Notes: generated from the letters alone by a model not told the origin. Numbered from the stretch's first letter, positions 21,501 through 31,130 are shown. The stretch is 64,000 nt of DNA from Monocercomonoides exilis (GCA_001643675.2 LSRY02000025.1:994001-1058000); one strand, 5' to 3'. Numbers and translations are program-made.

Positions 21501-22658
21501 TCCTCGTTCAGAGCTCTGCAATCCAGTATCTTCCTCCACTTTCCGTTTTTCTTTCTCACCATGAATGTCGGATTGAACCACTTCGCCTCTGACTCCTGTA
21601 TGGGCTTCACCACTCCGTCCTTCAGTTCCCCCTCCAAGAGGGATAAATAATTGTTCATCATCTCCGTTGTTCCCCGAAACTCTTGTCTGTGTTTTCTCCC
21701 CTCGAGTGAGATTGGGGATTGGGGATCTTTCCATCGAGCTCTTATACCACGGCTCACTAGTCTGTCTCCCCCAATCTTCCTCCACTCGCTCAGCCTGTTC
21801 ACTAGTCTCCCAGGTAGCGGTTCCGTCAGTGGTCCAATCGATGTTCTTTCCTCCACTTCTGGAACCTTGTGGCCAAACTGTATCTGTGTAATCTCTTCCC
21901 CCTGGGGCATATCTGCAAAAGTTGTCTTCGAGCTCTCCTCTAGGTCGTTCCCAATTGGGGGCTCTATAACAATCCCAAAAGTTTTCAAGACACTCTTCTC
22001 GTTCCTCCTCTCGCTCGTCTGTTCCTTCACTCGGGGATATGCGGAGTCTCCTTCTGTTTTCGTTGTATCGTGTAGCACATCTTCTCTCGCTCTCTCCCTC
22101 AAACGATCCCGTGCGGTTTCTCGTTCTCTCTCCTTCTCTTGGTCTAACCTGCTCACCACCTTTCCGATATTCACGTATTGTTTCTGCATTTCCGTCCAAG
22201 ATCGCGTCTCTCCCGGAGCTACGGTTACTCGTCGTGTATTCGTCTCGCTGTAATTTGCTTCTCTCTCTCCTCTCTCGGTCTCGCGGCAAAGTTCGGCTCT
22301 CTCTTCTCTCTCCACTCTCTCTCCCTTCCGCTTCTCTACTCCTGCGACCACTTGTTGGCTCCCATTGGTGATTCCATCGCTGTCCCTCCTTGAGTCCTTG
22401 GGGGAGCTGGGGGCAATGGTCCGATGATAGGGGCTGGCCTCCCTGAGATTGTTGGACCAAACTGTGCTTGGAACTGGGCTGTTCTTTTCTTTCCTTTGAA
22501 GTCTGCGAAGCTCCTGCCGTAACCTCTTCTCTGGAGCTGTCTGTATACAAAACCCTGGGTGCTCCTTCCCGAACTGTATCTTCTCGGGGGTCCACCTCTG
22601 GCTGTTGTGGGACCGAATCCTGTTGTGGAGTCGGGAGATGCACCGTATCCTGCTGCAT
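18519..22658 (-). CDS. DIRS tyrosine recombinase (C-terminal domain of a 1379-codon open frame)
   Basis: The catalytic domain occupies roughly the last 460 codons (about 18520-19900). It shows the tyrosine recombinase tetrad: Arg in MIFGALRPAELERM, Arg-His in FTAYSIRHAVITHLARQ, a Trp in the second-His position (ARWAPGS) and the nucleophile Tyr in GQEYYTV. It would integrate the circular cDNA. The preceding about 920 codons overlap the RT gene in another frame and are Arg/Glu/Gly/Ser-rich without domain character, so the protein probably starts near 19900 or is made by frameshifting from the RT frame. The stop is UAG at 18519-18521; with UAG as glutamine the frame continues about 57 codons to UGA into the internal complementary region. 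Confidence 0.85.
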   Translation of the reverse strand: MQQDTVHLPTPQQDSVPQQPEVDPREDTVREGAPRVLYTDSSREEVTAGASQTSKERKEQPSSKHSLVQQSQGGQPLSSDHCPQLPQGLKEGQRWNHQWEPTSGRRSREAEGRESGERRESRTLPRDRERRERSKLQRDEYTTSNRSSGRDAILDGNAETIREYRKGGEQVRPREGERTRNRTGSFEGESERRCATRYNENRRRLRISPSEGTDEREEEREECLENFWDCYRAPNWERPRGELEDNFCRYAPGGRDYTDTVWPQGSRSGGKNIDWTTDGTATWETSEQAERVEEDWGRQTSEPWYKSSMERSPIPNLTRGEKTQTRVSGNNGDDEQLFIPLGGGTEGRSGEAHTGVRGEVVQSDIHGEKEKRKVEEDTGLQSSERGSAGKAFQDGLPGDSCGTPGGERLDDHPRHIECLSTCQSGRAIQSLSVLQLSRSLLLIRGDAIWSKGRAQSIHEDNETGSVTYQRTVEGKAGDISGRYSPYASRQGCLEIDLTGDSPVPEKSGLDTVGGEAEARTRKERRVFGMAVELREDGSDTPRKEESAAPGGCAKMDSTCKEKEETEDEGLSSTPRKVELRETTTPTSKFVDEAHAIRTEAGNSPRGLERNCDSQSNDTGRINALEKNPAREQAKESEEKEQTSRTYNGRIRAGMGCSINNINREQRGEDICSRELDPPGERVSDKREGVQSSVEDFGKERSMAERTENRPYSSEDRQHVHEMDNPEEERSAIAHSNTESIGEETEQPGHHNSNGTPPGRTEHGSGCTQPDGEKAGLCTEGGESRRDITNNRTENTRYNFRSDCAGALREYLETILREKEERERNTRRRHSASPPVPEKHWTNLEREDEGSPEGTNDSDSATLAGADLDPVTAAWAFDRGTGDLSGEHDTGSEDEKGRLETTPRRGDSRHTGQENIQGRDLFLTWGEYVGAREIAAAILRSQKSERDTWRALRRFKQFLDRESMDDTDPLTTKDAKWIMAEFIETLSNTNLSSGVIYQTVLKVLESINLFRETKIDRKDIEIFLKTYVGDKPRRGKRYKSMWDLTIITRWAESTYDSKDIRTLQRRALILTMIFGALRPAELERMRRETTTFKDNSIQTQVRTKTSGGEIIKVIIRKHPNPRIDAVEALQHWMDYTKTTFKSEHVWFDIKEMQPASLQKIKEELTAILRENEIPESFTAYSIRHAVITHLARQEGADWKVINAYARWAPGSRVGQEYYTVLPVQDTNWILETIGGSVSQRGEDYKIDKMGDMKEGTLEISETEMKDRANELPKAGFGIRKKLTRKRSRGRMNLQSGEERRSETTHSRSSTPRQPSPQKTPSIIPSNICELTGEKDPTPLKKRGKDRRKHSGRSIAQIGDNTEGVTTGPMSPQRYPKKERA

Positions 22659-22831
22659 CTCCCTCTGCTTGAAAAAAGCTGGTGCTCTCCACCAGTTTTC
22701 TGAGGTTCTCCGGCACTTCTTTCGACATTCCCCCTTCTAAAAAGTCTTTTGCGCTTTCCCAACCCGATTGAGGAATAACTTTCAATAAGTTTATTCTGCT
22801 GATGCAGTCGGCGATAAGCGCGTAGGCGCAA
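19892..22831 (-). CDS. DIRS reverse transcriptase-RNase H polyprotein
   Basis: 979 codons. An Arg/Glu-rich N-terminal third (overlapping the end of Gag) is followed by the reverse transcriptase: WFNPTFMVRKKNGKWRKILD, TLDISSAYQHVKVDEQF, GMPFGAKDAPRVFTKIM and the catalytic VIYLDDILLM (YxDD). RNase H follows with the expected acidic residues in LTTDASELGWGAVL, ESRAVLRTLE, LKTDNMSTRW and EADALSRMAR. The last 100 residues contain LPPWRGQTWTPLL, similar to the linker seen after RNase H in DIRS and Ngaro elements. It copies element RNA into DNA and removes the template. It ends at UAA 19892-19894; a read through would add about 70 codons without conserved features. Confidence 0.93.
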   Translation of the reverse strand: MRLRAYRRLHQQNKLIESYSSIGLGKRKRLFRRGNVERSAGEPQKTGGEHQLFSSRGRCSRIRCISRLHNRIRSHNSQRWTPEKIQFGKEHPGFCIQTAPEKRLRQELRRLQRKEKNSPVPSTVWSNNLREASPYHRTIAPSSPKDSRRDSDGITNGSQQVVAGVEKRKGERVEREERAELCRETERGEREANYSETNTRRVTVAPGETRSWTEMQKQYVNIGKVVSRLDQEKERERETARDRLRERAREDVLHDTTKTEGDSAYPRVKEQTSERRNEKSVLKTFGIVIEPPIGNDLEESSKTTFADMPQGEEITQIQFGHKVPEVEERTSIGPLTEPLPGRLVNRLSEWRKIGGDRLVSRGIRARWKDPQSPISLEGRKHRQEFRGTTEMMNNYLSLLEGELKDGVVKPIQESEAKWFNPTFMVRKKNGKWRKILDCRALNEEVQGKHFKMDSQETVVELLEENDWMTTLDISSAYQHVKVDEQFSPYLCFSFQDHCYSYVGMPFGAKDAPRVFTKIMRRAASHIREQWKVKLVIYLDDILLMHPDRDALRSISQEIAQFLRNLGWILLEEKLKLEPARSVEFLGWLWNSEKMEVTLQERKRVLLLEDVRKWIAHAKKRRKQKTRDLAALLGRLNFVRLQHPPASLWMKRMQYVLRQAIARGGWNGTVIVNPMILGELTHWRKTLLENRPRSLRRRNRPAELTTDASELGWGAVLTISTENKEEKIYVHGSWTLQESELAINEKESRAVLRTLERKGAWLKEQKIDHIRLKTDNMSTRWTIQKKRGAPSLIPTLRALEKKLNSLDITIQTEHLPGEQNTEADALSRMARKPDYALRGEKVAEILQTIAPRIQDTTLDQIAPVPCGSTWRLSSGRRKRERGTPEDDIVLVHPFLRNIGRTLKEKMKEAQRELTILILPPWRGQTWTPLLQPGHSIEALGTFQESMILGAKMRREGWKLPPGEVIAVTLGKRIYKEETSS

Positions 22832-23577
22832 AACAATCCTCTCAGTCGTTCTTTCTCCTCTTCCATGAGGTGCGTTCTCTCCAATTCCTTCGCCGTGAGG
22901 GCTGCGATCGCTTTTGCTGCTTCAAAGCCCGATTCCAGAGCCGGCTGGAGAAGTTCAATTGCTCGGCTAGCTTCAGGCGAGTCTCTTCTCCCCTTCGTTG
23001 AAATAGCTGTCCTTGCTAGCGCGTTCCAGCTTGTGTCTGTGTGTCCCGTGAAAAATACCTTCTCGCTTTCCGGAATAAACGTATTCAGTATGTCCTCATT
23101 CATTCTTAACGAGCCAGCTTTGCAAAACTCAATGAACTTCCTCAACTCGCTCGCTTGTCTCCGGGGAGTCAGCCACTCCCTGGGAAAAATTCTTGTAAAG
23201 TCTTCTGTTCCTTCTTTATCTTCCAGCGCTCCCAGTACCTCCGAATCCCAGTCGCTATCCTCTTCATATTCCCGTCTCCTGGTGCGACTAACTGAACGAC
23301 GCGATCTCTCATGCTTTCCCTGTTTCCGCTTCGCGATCAGATCACCAGAATCTACATCAGATTCCGACTCGCTTGATCTCGATCTGCTTCTTCTCCTAGC
23401 TCGTTCCCTCTTCACTTTCCTCGTTGGCAAAAACTCCGTAGCTCCCTACTGCCTTGCAATTGTCTGGCTTCTAGAAATTTCTTCGATCATGTCTTCTACC
23501 CTTGAAAGCCTGTGCATAACATCAAAACTTCTGTCTTCGCCGTCGCTATTGGGTACTCTAACAGTATCTTGTGTCAT
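22336..23577 (-). CDS. DIRS Gag-like protein with in-frame UAG
   Basis: From ATG 23577 the frame reads MTQDTVRVPNSDGEDRSFDV, a short helix, IARQ, then UAG (23446-23448, codon 44), then GATEFLPTRKVKRERARRR and on for 414 codons. Without read-through no ATG start exists upstream of the conserved part, which supports UAG as glutamine. Features: an Arg/Ser-rich N-terminus (RRRSRSRSSESESD), a helical middle (about residues 120-290) with LRKLVESTSFFQAEGDAAGY, and a Gly/Arg/Phe/Gln-rich tail suited to RNA binding. Expected to package element RNA. It overlaps the RT frame by about 500 bases. Confidence 0.75.
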
Positions 23578-23632
23578 TTTAAAATGCGGACAATGGTGTG
23601 TAAAAGAGTTAAATTGTTGGCGAAGTTTGATC

Positions 23633-23715
23633 TAAAACCACCCATTATTTATAAATACTCATTATCGAAGGAGCAAACCTGCTCCTTGCGTTTGCAGATT
23701 CGCTCCATTGCGAAT
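23633..23715. repeat. DIRS right terminal inverted repeat
   Basis: Runs from ACCACCCATTATTTATAAAT to CGCTCCATTGCGAAT. The outer part (CTGCTCCTTGCGTTTGCAG and beyond) has no partner in the left end but is present as complement in 18351-18407. Confidence 0.85.
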
Positions 23716-24960
23716 CTATTGTCTGGTTTTTCTTAAATTTTTGCCAGTTCATATTGATTTTGTTGATAAAGCAAATGATTCAACGTATCCTTTATTTGAT
23801 CCTCTAATTCATCAAGCGATTTTTTGTTGTTATTTTATTTTCAGAATGTCCGTCCAAATTTTTCTTAATTGCTTGCGGCTGAGAAAATGAAGAAGATGTA
23901 TCGATGGATGATGATTGCTCTTTTATGGAAGACTCGTAATTTCTTTCTTGTTGATTTTCATTTTTTCGCGTTTCCTTTTTCGGAGAAAATTCTCCAAAAA
24001 GTTTTCTTTCCATTGAGAAGTTGAAACACACGATGAAGATACTGTGTTGCTATCTGTTTGGGGAGATCCTGTTATCCTTTCCAACACATAAGCTGCCATT
24101 ACAGGCCAAATACCTGTTTTGATGAAGGAGGATCGAATAGTTGATAGAGCTGATGCAGCTGCAACTGCATCGGGAAGTGCTTCTGCTAATGAAGACATGA
24201 ATTGGCTCATAGAAAACGGGTTAGGTGGACAAAACTTGTTGTAAAGAGTTTTTTTCAACTGAGAAAACACATACGAATCGCATGGTTGAAGAAGATGCGT
24301 CATGTTTGGAGGGAAGAATTTTGGAAGAATTCCTTTTTCTTCTGCAATGTTTGATACGTCCTCATCGAAATGTGTTCGGTGGTTGTCCATTAGCAGAAGA
24401 GCTTTGTGTGTTGGAGATGGTTTTGATTAATTGATGATAATAGGAAACCAGTTATTCAACATGATAGCTATAAATATATCTTTTGTGATCCATCCAGAAG
24501 ATGCTGAAATGAAGTGGATGTTAAAATAGGAAAGAGAAGAAAATTCTGAAGGAAGATCTTTCGAAGGCCAAAGAATATATCTGGGTAATGATGAACCGTC
24601 ATCACAAATACACATGCATAAAGTTGAATTAGTTTCTTTTGGAGGTGACGGAGGAGCAGGTGGATTTTGTCCTTTGAGGCAAACAACAAGATTTGAAGTT
24701 GTTTCACCTATTGACAAAGATGATTCATCAAAATTGTAAATATCAGAAGAACTGATATTATACTCCGAAATGAGAGATGATAATTCAGTGAACCTAGCTC
24801 TCACTTTGTCGGGTGATTGTGATTCAATTTTCTTTATTTCAATTTGTCGGGAAACAGCCGCATGAAGGACGCTACAACTTTTAACCAGTTTATGGGCATT
24901 CTTTTTGTTGATTTTTTTCGGCTCCTGATCAGCATCTGAACTTTTTTCAAGCAAATCAAC
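23716..24960 (-). CDS. Pogo/Tigger-like DDE transposase with one in-frame UAA
   Basis: The frame runs from about 24954 through UAA at 24427-24429 to 23923. Catalytic signatures of the DDE_1 (pogo) superfamily are visible: SDIYNFDESSLSIG (first Asp), KALLLMDNHRTHFDEDV (second Asp), and THLLQPCDSYVFSQLKK (third Asp). The UAA sits between FPIIIN and SKPSPTHKALLL in the same frame, with coding-like residues on both sides, as expected if UAA is glutamine. The N-terminal DNA-binding part is missing or in upstream exons. The C-terminal 100 residues shift frame near 24000 (FSPKKETRKNENQQERN), then again near 23840 (KSLDELEDQIKDTLNHLL), so the copy is partly decayed. The DIRS insertion directly abuts its 3' end. 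Confidence 0.75.
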
Positions 24961-25530
24961 ACACTAAAATGTGATAATAGATTCGAAAAGAAACTACAAA
25001 ACAATCACATGCCATAGATTGAATATCTCTGACACAAACAGAAGCTTACTCCGACAAAAGAGCCAACACTTGATTCTCATTTGTTTCCAGCTAATTATCT
25101 GCTATTATTAATGGATGATCATTATGTCCGATTTCACTTCCTTCCTTTTCTGTCTTTTTTGCTCGAAACCAAGCACCTTTTGATATAACTTATTCTTCAA
25201 CTGCAGTTTGCTATTAAACATGAAAATTTTGTTTTATAGCAAATATTTTTTTACTCAGGTGACTCAAAAGCTCAATATTTGCTTGCTGCAAGTTCTCTAT
25301 GCAACTGTAAAGGAGTTAATTCCATGCTTTTTATTATTCAATATGGATTTGATCAACAAGAAATATAAGTTTTTAAGATGCAAGGAAAGTCAAAAAAATG
25401 ATAATGTTTCGGATTAACGTTCTTGATAACGAATTGAAAACACACAAAAACGTGTAAACACTTTTTTTGCTTTGTATTTTGAAATATGAAACTTTCATAA
25501 GATTTTGATTTTCAGTTAATGAATCGTTTT
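24961..25530. other. AT-rich spacer
   Basis: Might contain upstream exons of the pogo-like gene, but I could not identify a DNA-binding domain. Otherwise only AT-rich sequence. Confidence 0.4.
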
Positions 25531-25534
25531 TAAC

Positions 25535-25799
25535 ATGGGTGATTATTTTTGTAATCATATTTTTTCTTTCAAAAATTTCGGAGCAATAATATTTCAAGAA
25601 TACAAATAAAAAAAAAATTGAAAAGTGAAAAGGCTTATTGGATACATTTTAATCTTTGATTCGGAAAAACGATTTGATTTAAAAAAACAATTGTCATGCT
25701 TTTTCTCCTTCGAATAAAGATTTTCTTTCAAAAAACAAACATTCTTTGAAAAATCAATACTCCGAAAAAAGATATGATTTCAAAAATAATCACCCATAT
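25535..25799. mobile_element. MITE, GGGTGATTATTTTTGAAATC family, copy 1
   Basis: About 260 bp with terminal inverted repeats (TGGGTGATTATTTTTGTAAT at the left, its near complement ending AATAATCACCCA at the right). The inner sequence, with AAAAGGCTTATTGGATACAT, is shared with 50614-50871. No coding capacity. No clear target duplication. Confidence 0.75.
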
Positions 25800-26072
25800 C
25801 ATAGAAAAATTCATGAGCTATCATTTTCTTTTCACCAGAAGTTTAATTTTTTCAAAAAGCATAACGTCAGCTCAAATAAAAATAATTCTTCAAAATTTCT
25901 TCATCCAATTTCTCCTTTTCATCAAATGCAAATTCCACTTGTTTCCTAAAGGAATCACTATTTCTTCTCTTCAAAATGCATTTCTTCAAGCATATCAATA
26001 AGCTCTTCAAAAATATCCATTTCTTTTATCACTCCCATTTCTCCTTTTTTGAGCGCTGCAGACGCACTTATT

Positions 26073-28428
26073 TCATAGAATTATCCTTCGATTATTGATC
26101 TTCCTGAAACAACCGCTTTCTCTCTTTGTTTCATCTTCTGCGATATATTGAAGGCGCATGTAATAATGCAACCTCTCGAAGATCATCCACATAATCGTTC
26201 GTTCCAAATAACGTTTTCTGCCCTGCTCCTTTTGTTTTCTGTGAATTCTTTCAATCTCAAAATGAATTATGCAGAGGCAACCTTCATGGATTGTGCACCT
26301 GATGATCGGCTTTTCTTGGTTTGATATTGAATCACTTCCGTTGACATATAATTTCAGCTGATATTCTGCGATAGAATAAATAATCCTTTTGTGCTTCCGA
26401 AAAGAAAATAAAAGATGACGCTTGGCCCTGAATTCGATGAGAATTTGAATGAAATGGAAATGACAATATTTTTGTTGTTCGTTGAAGAAGGTTGATGAAA
26501 AATAAGGAGTTGAAGGAGAAAATGAAGACAATACAAAAGGATATAAAGGATGAAGTTGCGATTGATCAAAATCATGTGGTATATAAATATTATCATTAAT
26601 CTGGTTGCTCCTTCGTCTTTGTATTAATCTGGCTCTTCTGTCTGTTCGACTGTTCATCAAGCACAATGAAGCACTATCTCCCTGACTGCATATGGCAAAT
26701 GTATTACTTTGATTCAATCTCTGCTGTTCTTGTTCCATTGTCTTTCCAGTTTAATCATCACTTTCATCATCTATTTCCATATAGCTTGAATCTTCATCAA
26801 ATTCGATATCAGCACCGTCATCTTCATTATCACTTTTATTTTTGTATGACAAATTCATTTCGCTCATCAGGCGCATCCACCACACAAGTGAATACGGATC
26901 AGAAAGAGACGAAGGAAAGCGTCTGTGAAGAGGTAGAAACATGTGCGGAACAAGCGGTAACTGTGACGCCTTTGCAATTCGATTGAAGTCCCAAGGAGAA
27001 GAAGAGGTGGAAGACTGTGATAAATCAAGCAATGAATAAGAACAAGGTGATTTTGATGTCTCAGCCAACGAAGGTGATAAAGGCGAAGATGAATTAGTTT
27101 GAGAAGAGGGACGTATAAATGAAGAACTTGAATCGCCAAGCAGTCGAGAAATACGAAACTTTGGTGAAGAAAATGAAGTTTGACGGAAAATAGGGTGAAC
27201 TTGTTGAATTTCAAATGAACACGAAGAAGTTTTGTCTATCTATTCTTCATTCTTTTTCGTTTGAATTCTATCTTTCATTTTTGAATCAGAATCAGACTCA
27301 TTCTCCGAATCATGCCTTTTGCTGTTCTCTTTTTCATTGCGTTTTCTTTTTTCAATCTTTTCCTTCAGATTTTTGCTCAAAGAAAATTGAGTAAGTTCTA
27401 TTTCTTTCCTTTTCAGCTTTTCCATCAAAACAGTTCTGGCAACTGCTTCCTTTTGCTTCAATTGTCCGAAATACGTTGGATTCTTCTGCTTTAATTCTGC
27501 CCTCCGCTGCTTCATAGCTGTTGACACAATAAACATCAGCTCATTTTCTTCTTCGCGTAGAAAAGACATTCCGTCTGCTTCTTCAAAACGGCGGCATCGA
27601 AGTAATTTTGGATAATTGTTTGAATACGAAGAAGAAGAAGAAGAAGAAGATGATGATGATGGGGCGAGAGAATCCAAATGTGGTAGAGTTGAAGTTATCG
27701 CAGAGTCATTTTCTTGTCTCAGTCTTCTTTCTCTTCTCCACAACGCACAAGCACATCCAATCCTCTTCGGGAGCACTTCTTTTCTCTTCATCTTTTCTGT
27801 CGTGTCTGCCATCTCCACATTCTCATTTGCCATCGACGGAGCAGCCAGTGCTCGTGTAACAACACCACTATCACATAAAGATGTGTGTGTTTGTGTCTCC
27901 ACTCCCTGAAGAAGGAAGCGCAGAGCGGGGTCTTCGAGCGAAGGAGCAGACAGATCTCCGCATAGAATGATTGGATGGATGCGCTGGGCAATCGGCTGTG
28001 TGGATGCAGAGTTGAGTACACGATCGCCTAATATCTTTTGTGGAAATTGCCTCTCTGTCTCGTTTATTGTCACTTTTCTGTTGATACCCCGTGTGAGCTG
28101 CATAAGCTGCATGAGGCGAATGGAGCTGGCTGCTAAAGGAGAGATTGAAGAAGGAGAAAACGAAGAGGATGTTGACGAATATGGCTGTTGCTGTGTTTGA
28201 GAAACAGATTGGTTTGGCAGGTCAAACAAAAGAGCATTCACAACGAATATCTTTTTTGAGGGAACGAAATGTCGCGTTGATGAAACAGCCTGCGATTGTT
28301 GAGAAATAATGATTGTTTGTGTCCGAGTGAGTGGAAGACACCTTCTGAACATCACACGAGACGATGAAGAGGAAGAGTGAATTGGGCAAATATTCTTTTG
28401 ATGATGTCTGCCTGTTAAATCTTTGTGA

Positions 28429-28459
<31 letters not shown>

Positions 28460-30990
28460 GATGACGTTTTTGAATATTATCATCAGGAAAGTGTGAAGAC
28501 GAAGATTGCATTTCTACCAATTGACCATCTTCTTCTTTTTTCGTTTCATCATCTTGTCTATCTTCTTTTGTTCTCTCTGTTAATTCATCACTTTCTTTCT
28601 CCTTCTCTTCTTCCTCCTCTTCATCATCACTGTAACTTTCAGACTCAAACACTTCCTCGTTCTCCTTTGCACAGCCTCTCTCATCTCATTCCACGCATCC
28701 TGGTCAGCATCTTCATACACAAGCCCCTCTTTTATCAGTTCACCCAGCCACATTTCTCTTCGCAGGCGCTGCGGTTTCGGTGACAGCATTGAAGCAGCTT
28801 TCTTTTTCTTTGCGACTGCTTGCTGTTGAGAGGGAACAGGATACACAGGAAACGAATGCCTTGAACTGGAACGCGGAAGCAACGCATCTGAAATCAATGG
28901 ACTCTTTTGAACAATAGCAGTTTCATTCACATTTTCAATAGGAAGATTTCCTGTTTGCTCTTTTGGTGAAACCTCTTTTCTGTTTGTTTCTGTCTTTTGT
29001 GCTTGTTCTTTCACCTGGTTGATTGCATCCAAAGGATCAAAAGCGATTTGCTCAGACGAAGAAAGGTGCAATTTGTTTGGAGTTGAAAAACTTTTCCCTC
29101 CTTCCAGGGCAAGCGGTCAAATAGCAGGAGGAGTTGAAGCAGAAGAAGCAGAGGTTAAAACAGGAGATGAAGATGATGACGAAGAAGACGAAGAAGAAGA
29201 AGTTTGCTGAGTTGCGGATTTTTCATTTTCCTTTGTTCGAATAGGAATATACAGAGATTTAATAGCAGGAGAAGAAGCACCCGAACTTGGCGAAGAGGTT
29301 GAAAGAGCTGGTGATTCTGAGTCGATTTTGTGATCCTTTTTGAGATGAGCATCCAAAGTCTTCAGGGCCAACAGAAGAAAGTGAGTTCTTTCTTCTGTTG
29401 TGAGAAATGAAGAAAGATACCAACTTTGAGAACGACAGCGAAGAAAACAGCTTCGACAACGCATCTCTTCTCCCGGGCACACTGCTCTGACTGAATGTTC
29501 TTTTCCCATTCTCCTTCTGAAACAGCAGAGGCGATCCTTTCCCTGTTCCTTTCCTTCCCTTTCTGTGTGTCACTTCTGCTTCCTCTTTGTGTGTCCACCA
29601 GCCCCTCCACTTCATCCCCCTTCCTCTTCTCAACTCCGCCCGGCTCTGCCTCAGCCCACTCTTCAGCGCACTCATCAGATCCAACCGCGTTCTTGTCTGC
29701 CTCGCGTCGACTGCTGCATAAACAGGCATCTTCCTCATCTTCCACACAAATTGCCCATTTTCCTTGCTTTTGATACGCACATAGTAGCAGGACACATCCT
29801 GTTCATCGCTCAAATCTTCCAGGTCAGAATTAGCGAGGTCATTCAGCATGCAGTCCAATTTTCGCTCTCTTGTCAAAATTGGCGTTTGGCTTTCTTTCGC
29901 CTCTTGTTGCGCCTCGCTGGGCATTTTGTTCTCCTTCTGGTTTGTCTCTAGATATTGTTGTAATATTCCTTGTATGCTGTTAAACAGATTCTTGTCTTTT
30001 TCTTCTTTCTCCATTTTTCTGCGCTCTCGCTTTTCTTTTTGATTCATCTTCTTCTGTATTTCCTGTTGTTTCATCAGCCTAAGCAGGTTTTCTGTTAGAT
30101 CATCAGATTCCAAAGAACTATCCATGATCTTCGCTTCTTCATCGTCCCCTTTCCCTTTCTCGTTCTGAAACTCATCTTGTATCGCTCTTGTCACTTCTTT
30201 GTTCAAATCTTTCATCCCCATCACACCCAATGTCACCACTTCTCCTCCTCCAACAGCAGGTGACAGCTGAGTCGTAGGTGCGCCAACAGATCATCTCCCC
30301 ATCTCCATCTCTTGGCTGTATTCAATCAACACCCTCCCTCTGACTCCTCTCCATCCACCGTCCATTCACTTCACTCGCGTAAAGCGTATCGTTCCAAAGG
30401 CATCTCTTGCTGAAGTATATTGTTTAGGCTGTGGAGAGAGTGAAGGTGAAGATGGGAGAGAGGGAGTTGTTATTGCTGCTTTTGCGATGAAAAAGGCTCT
30501 ATTTTTGGCTCATTATTATTCGTTTAGCCTTTTTTGTTGTTTTGAACAGACTCTTTTGCGTTTGCATTCTTATCTGATTCTGTTTGATTAACTTTCTTTT
30601 GAAGCATTTCAACACTTTCTTGAACTTCGTTGTTTTCGTTTTCTTTCTTTTTCATCGAAGCACTTTGTTTTGTTTCAGTGTCATTCGCATCATCATCATA
30701 TGCTCCTTCCTTTTCACTCACATCGCTCTCCAAACTATCAGTTGATTCGTCATCTGATAGAATTCCTCCAACATACACTCTATTCTAAAAGCTCATCAGC
30801 TAAAGAATATTTTCATCGTCTGCATTGTCCTCTTCATACAGCCATCCATCCCCTGAGCTTATGTTCCGTCAGTCTTCATCATCGAATTCTTCTCAACTTC
30901 TTCGGAACACTGTCAGAATCTTTCTTAGCTTCTTTCACTCCCTGCTCATCTTCATCTCTCTTGTTTTGCCTGTAGAGCTTATCCAATACT
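26073..30990 (-). CDS. Unrecognised very large charged protein, copy B, with frame breaks
   Basis: Reads 5' to 3' as: GDGWLYEEDNADDEN, two UAG (30800, 30785), YVGGILSDDESTDSLESDVS, a gap near 30240-30520, MKDLNKEVTRAIQDEFQNEK, a Lys/Glu coiled coil, ILTRERKLDCMLNDLANSDL, KGRKGTGKGSPLLFQ, a Ser-rich stretch, an in-frame UGA at 29117, PLALEGGKSFSTPNKLHLSS, MWLGELIKEGLVYEDADQ, a frame step near 28655 at CAAAGG, then FESESYSDDEEEEEEKE, a His-rich run (about 28440), QKEAVARTVLMEKLKRKEIE, a second frame step near 27240, SSPWDFNRIAKASQ, DDESDD-UAA (26751)-TGKTMEQEQQ and a basic C-terminus with AEYQLKLYVNGSDSI, ending at UGA 26073-26075. Possibly about 1,600 residues. Damaged either by decay or by assembly indels. 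Divergently oriented to the gene at 44343. Confidence 0.45.
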
Positions 30991-31010
30991 TCATAAAGTT
31001 CTTTTCTTAA

Positions 31011-31130
31011 CTTTCCAATCATTTACATGGTGCTTTTGTTTTGAAACATTTCACATTTCCGACACACTTCCTAATGAAGTGAAATATTGATAATTTGATA
31101 ATAATTTCAAATCACACATAAACAGCAATA
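31011..31130. promoter_or_regulatory. Left half of a palindromic divergent promoter
   Basis: This segment is the reverse complement of 44254-44380: the last 20 bases before the element (ending ACACATAAACAGCAATA) are exactly complementary to the first 20 after it, and similarity of roughly 85-90% continues into the 5' ends of genes B and C. Without the inserted element the two halves would form a palindrome centred on TA (AAACAGCAATATTGCTGTTT), lying between divergently transcribed genes, so a shared bidirectional promoter is the natural reading. Confidence 0.65.

Larger units (their letters stand above)
17652..23715 (-). mobile_element. DIRS-type tyrosine-recombinase retrotransposon, structurally complete (about 6.06 kb)
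   Basis: Coding is on the minus strand: Gag (23577-22336), RT-RNase H (22831-19892) and tyrosine recombinase (reading to 18519). The ends are non-identical inverted repeats (17652-17728 and 23633-23715) sharing ACCCATTATTTATAAATACT. Internally, 18311-18407 carries the complement of both outer ends joined head to tail, the internal complementary region that defines DIRS elements and templates the circular intermediate. The joined copy shows that the two ends overlap by AT, consistent with recombinase-mediated insertion without target duplication. All key motifs are present and the reading frames are long, so it may be recent or active. GC content (near 50% by eye) contrasts with the AT-rich flanks. 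Confidence 0.92.

Noticed and set aside
20020-23635. Plus-strand ORFs within the DIRS element (Ser/Leu/Phe-rich)
   Set aside because: Shadows of the Arg/Glu-rich minus-strand genes; no recognisable protein features.
27640-28465. GAAGAA/GATGAT tracts as CRISPR or satellite arrays
   Set aside because: They are trinucleotide runs within the coding sequence of gene B (Glu/Ser/His runs), without spacers.
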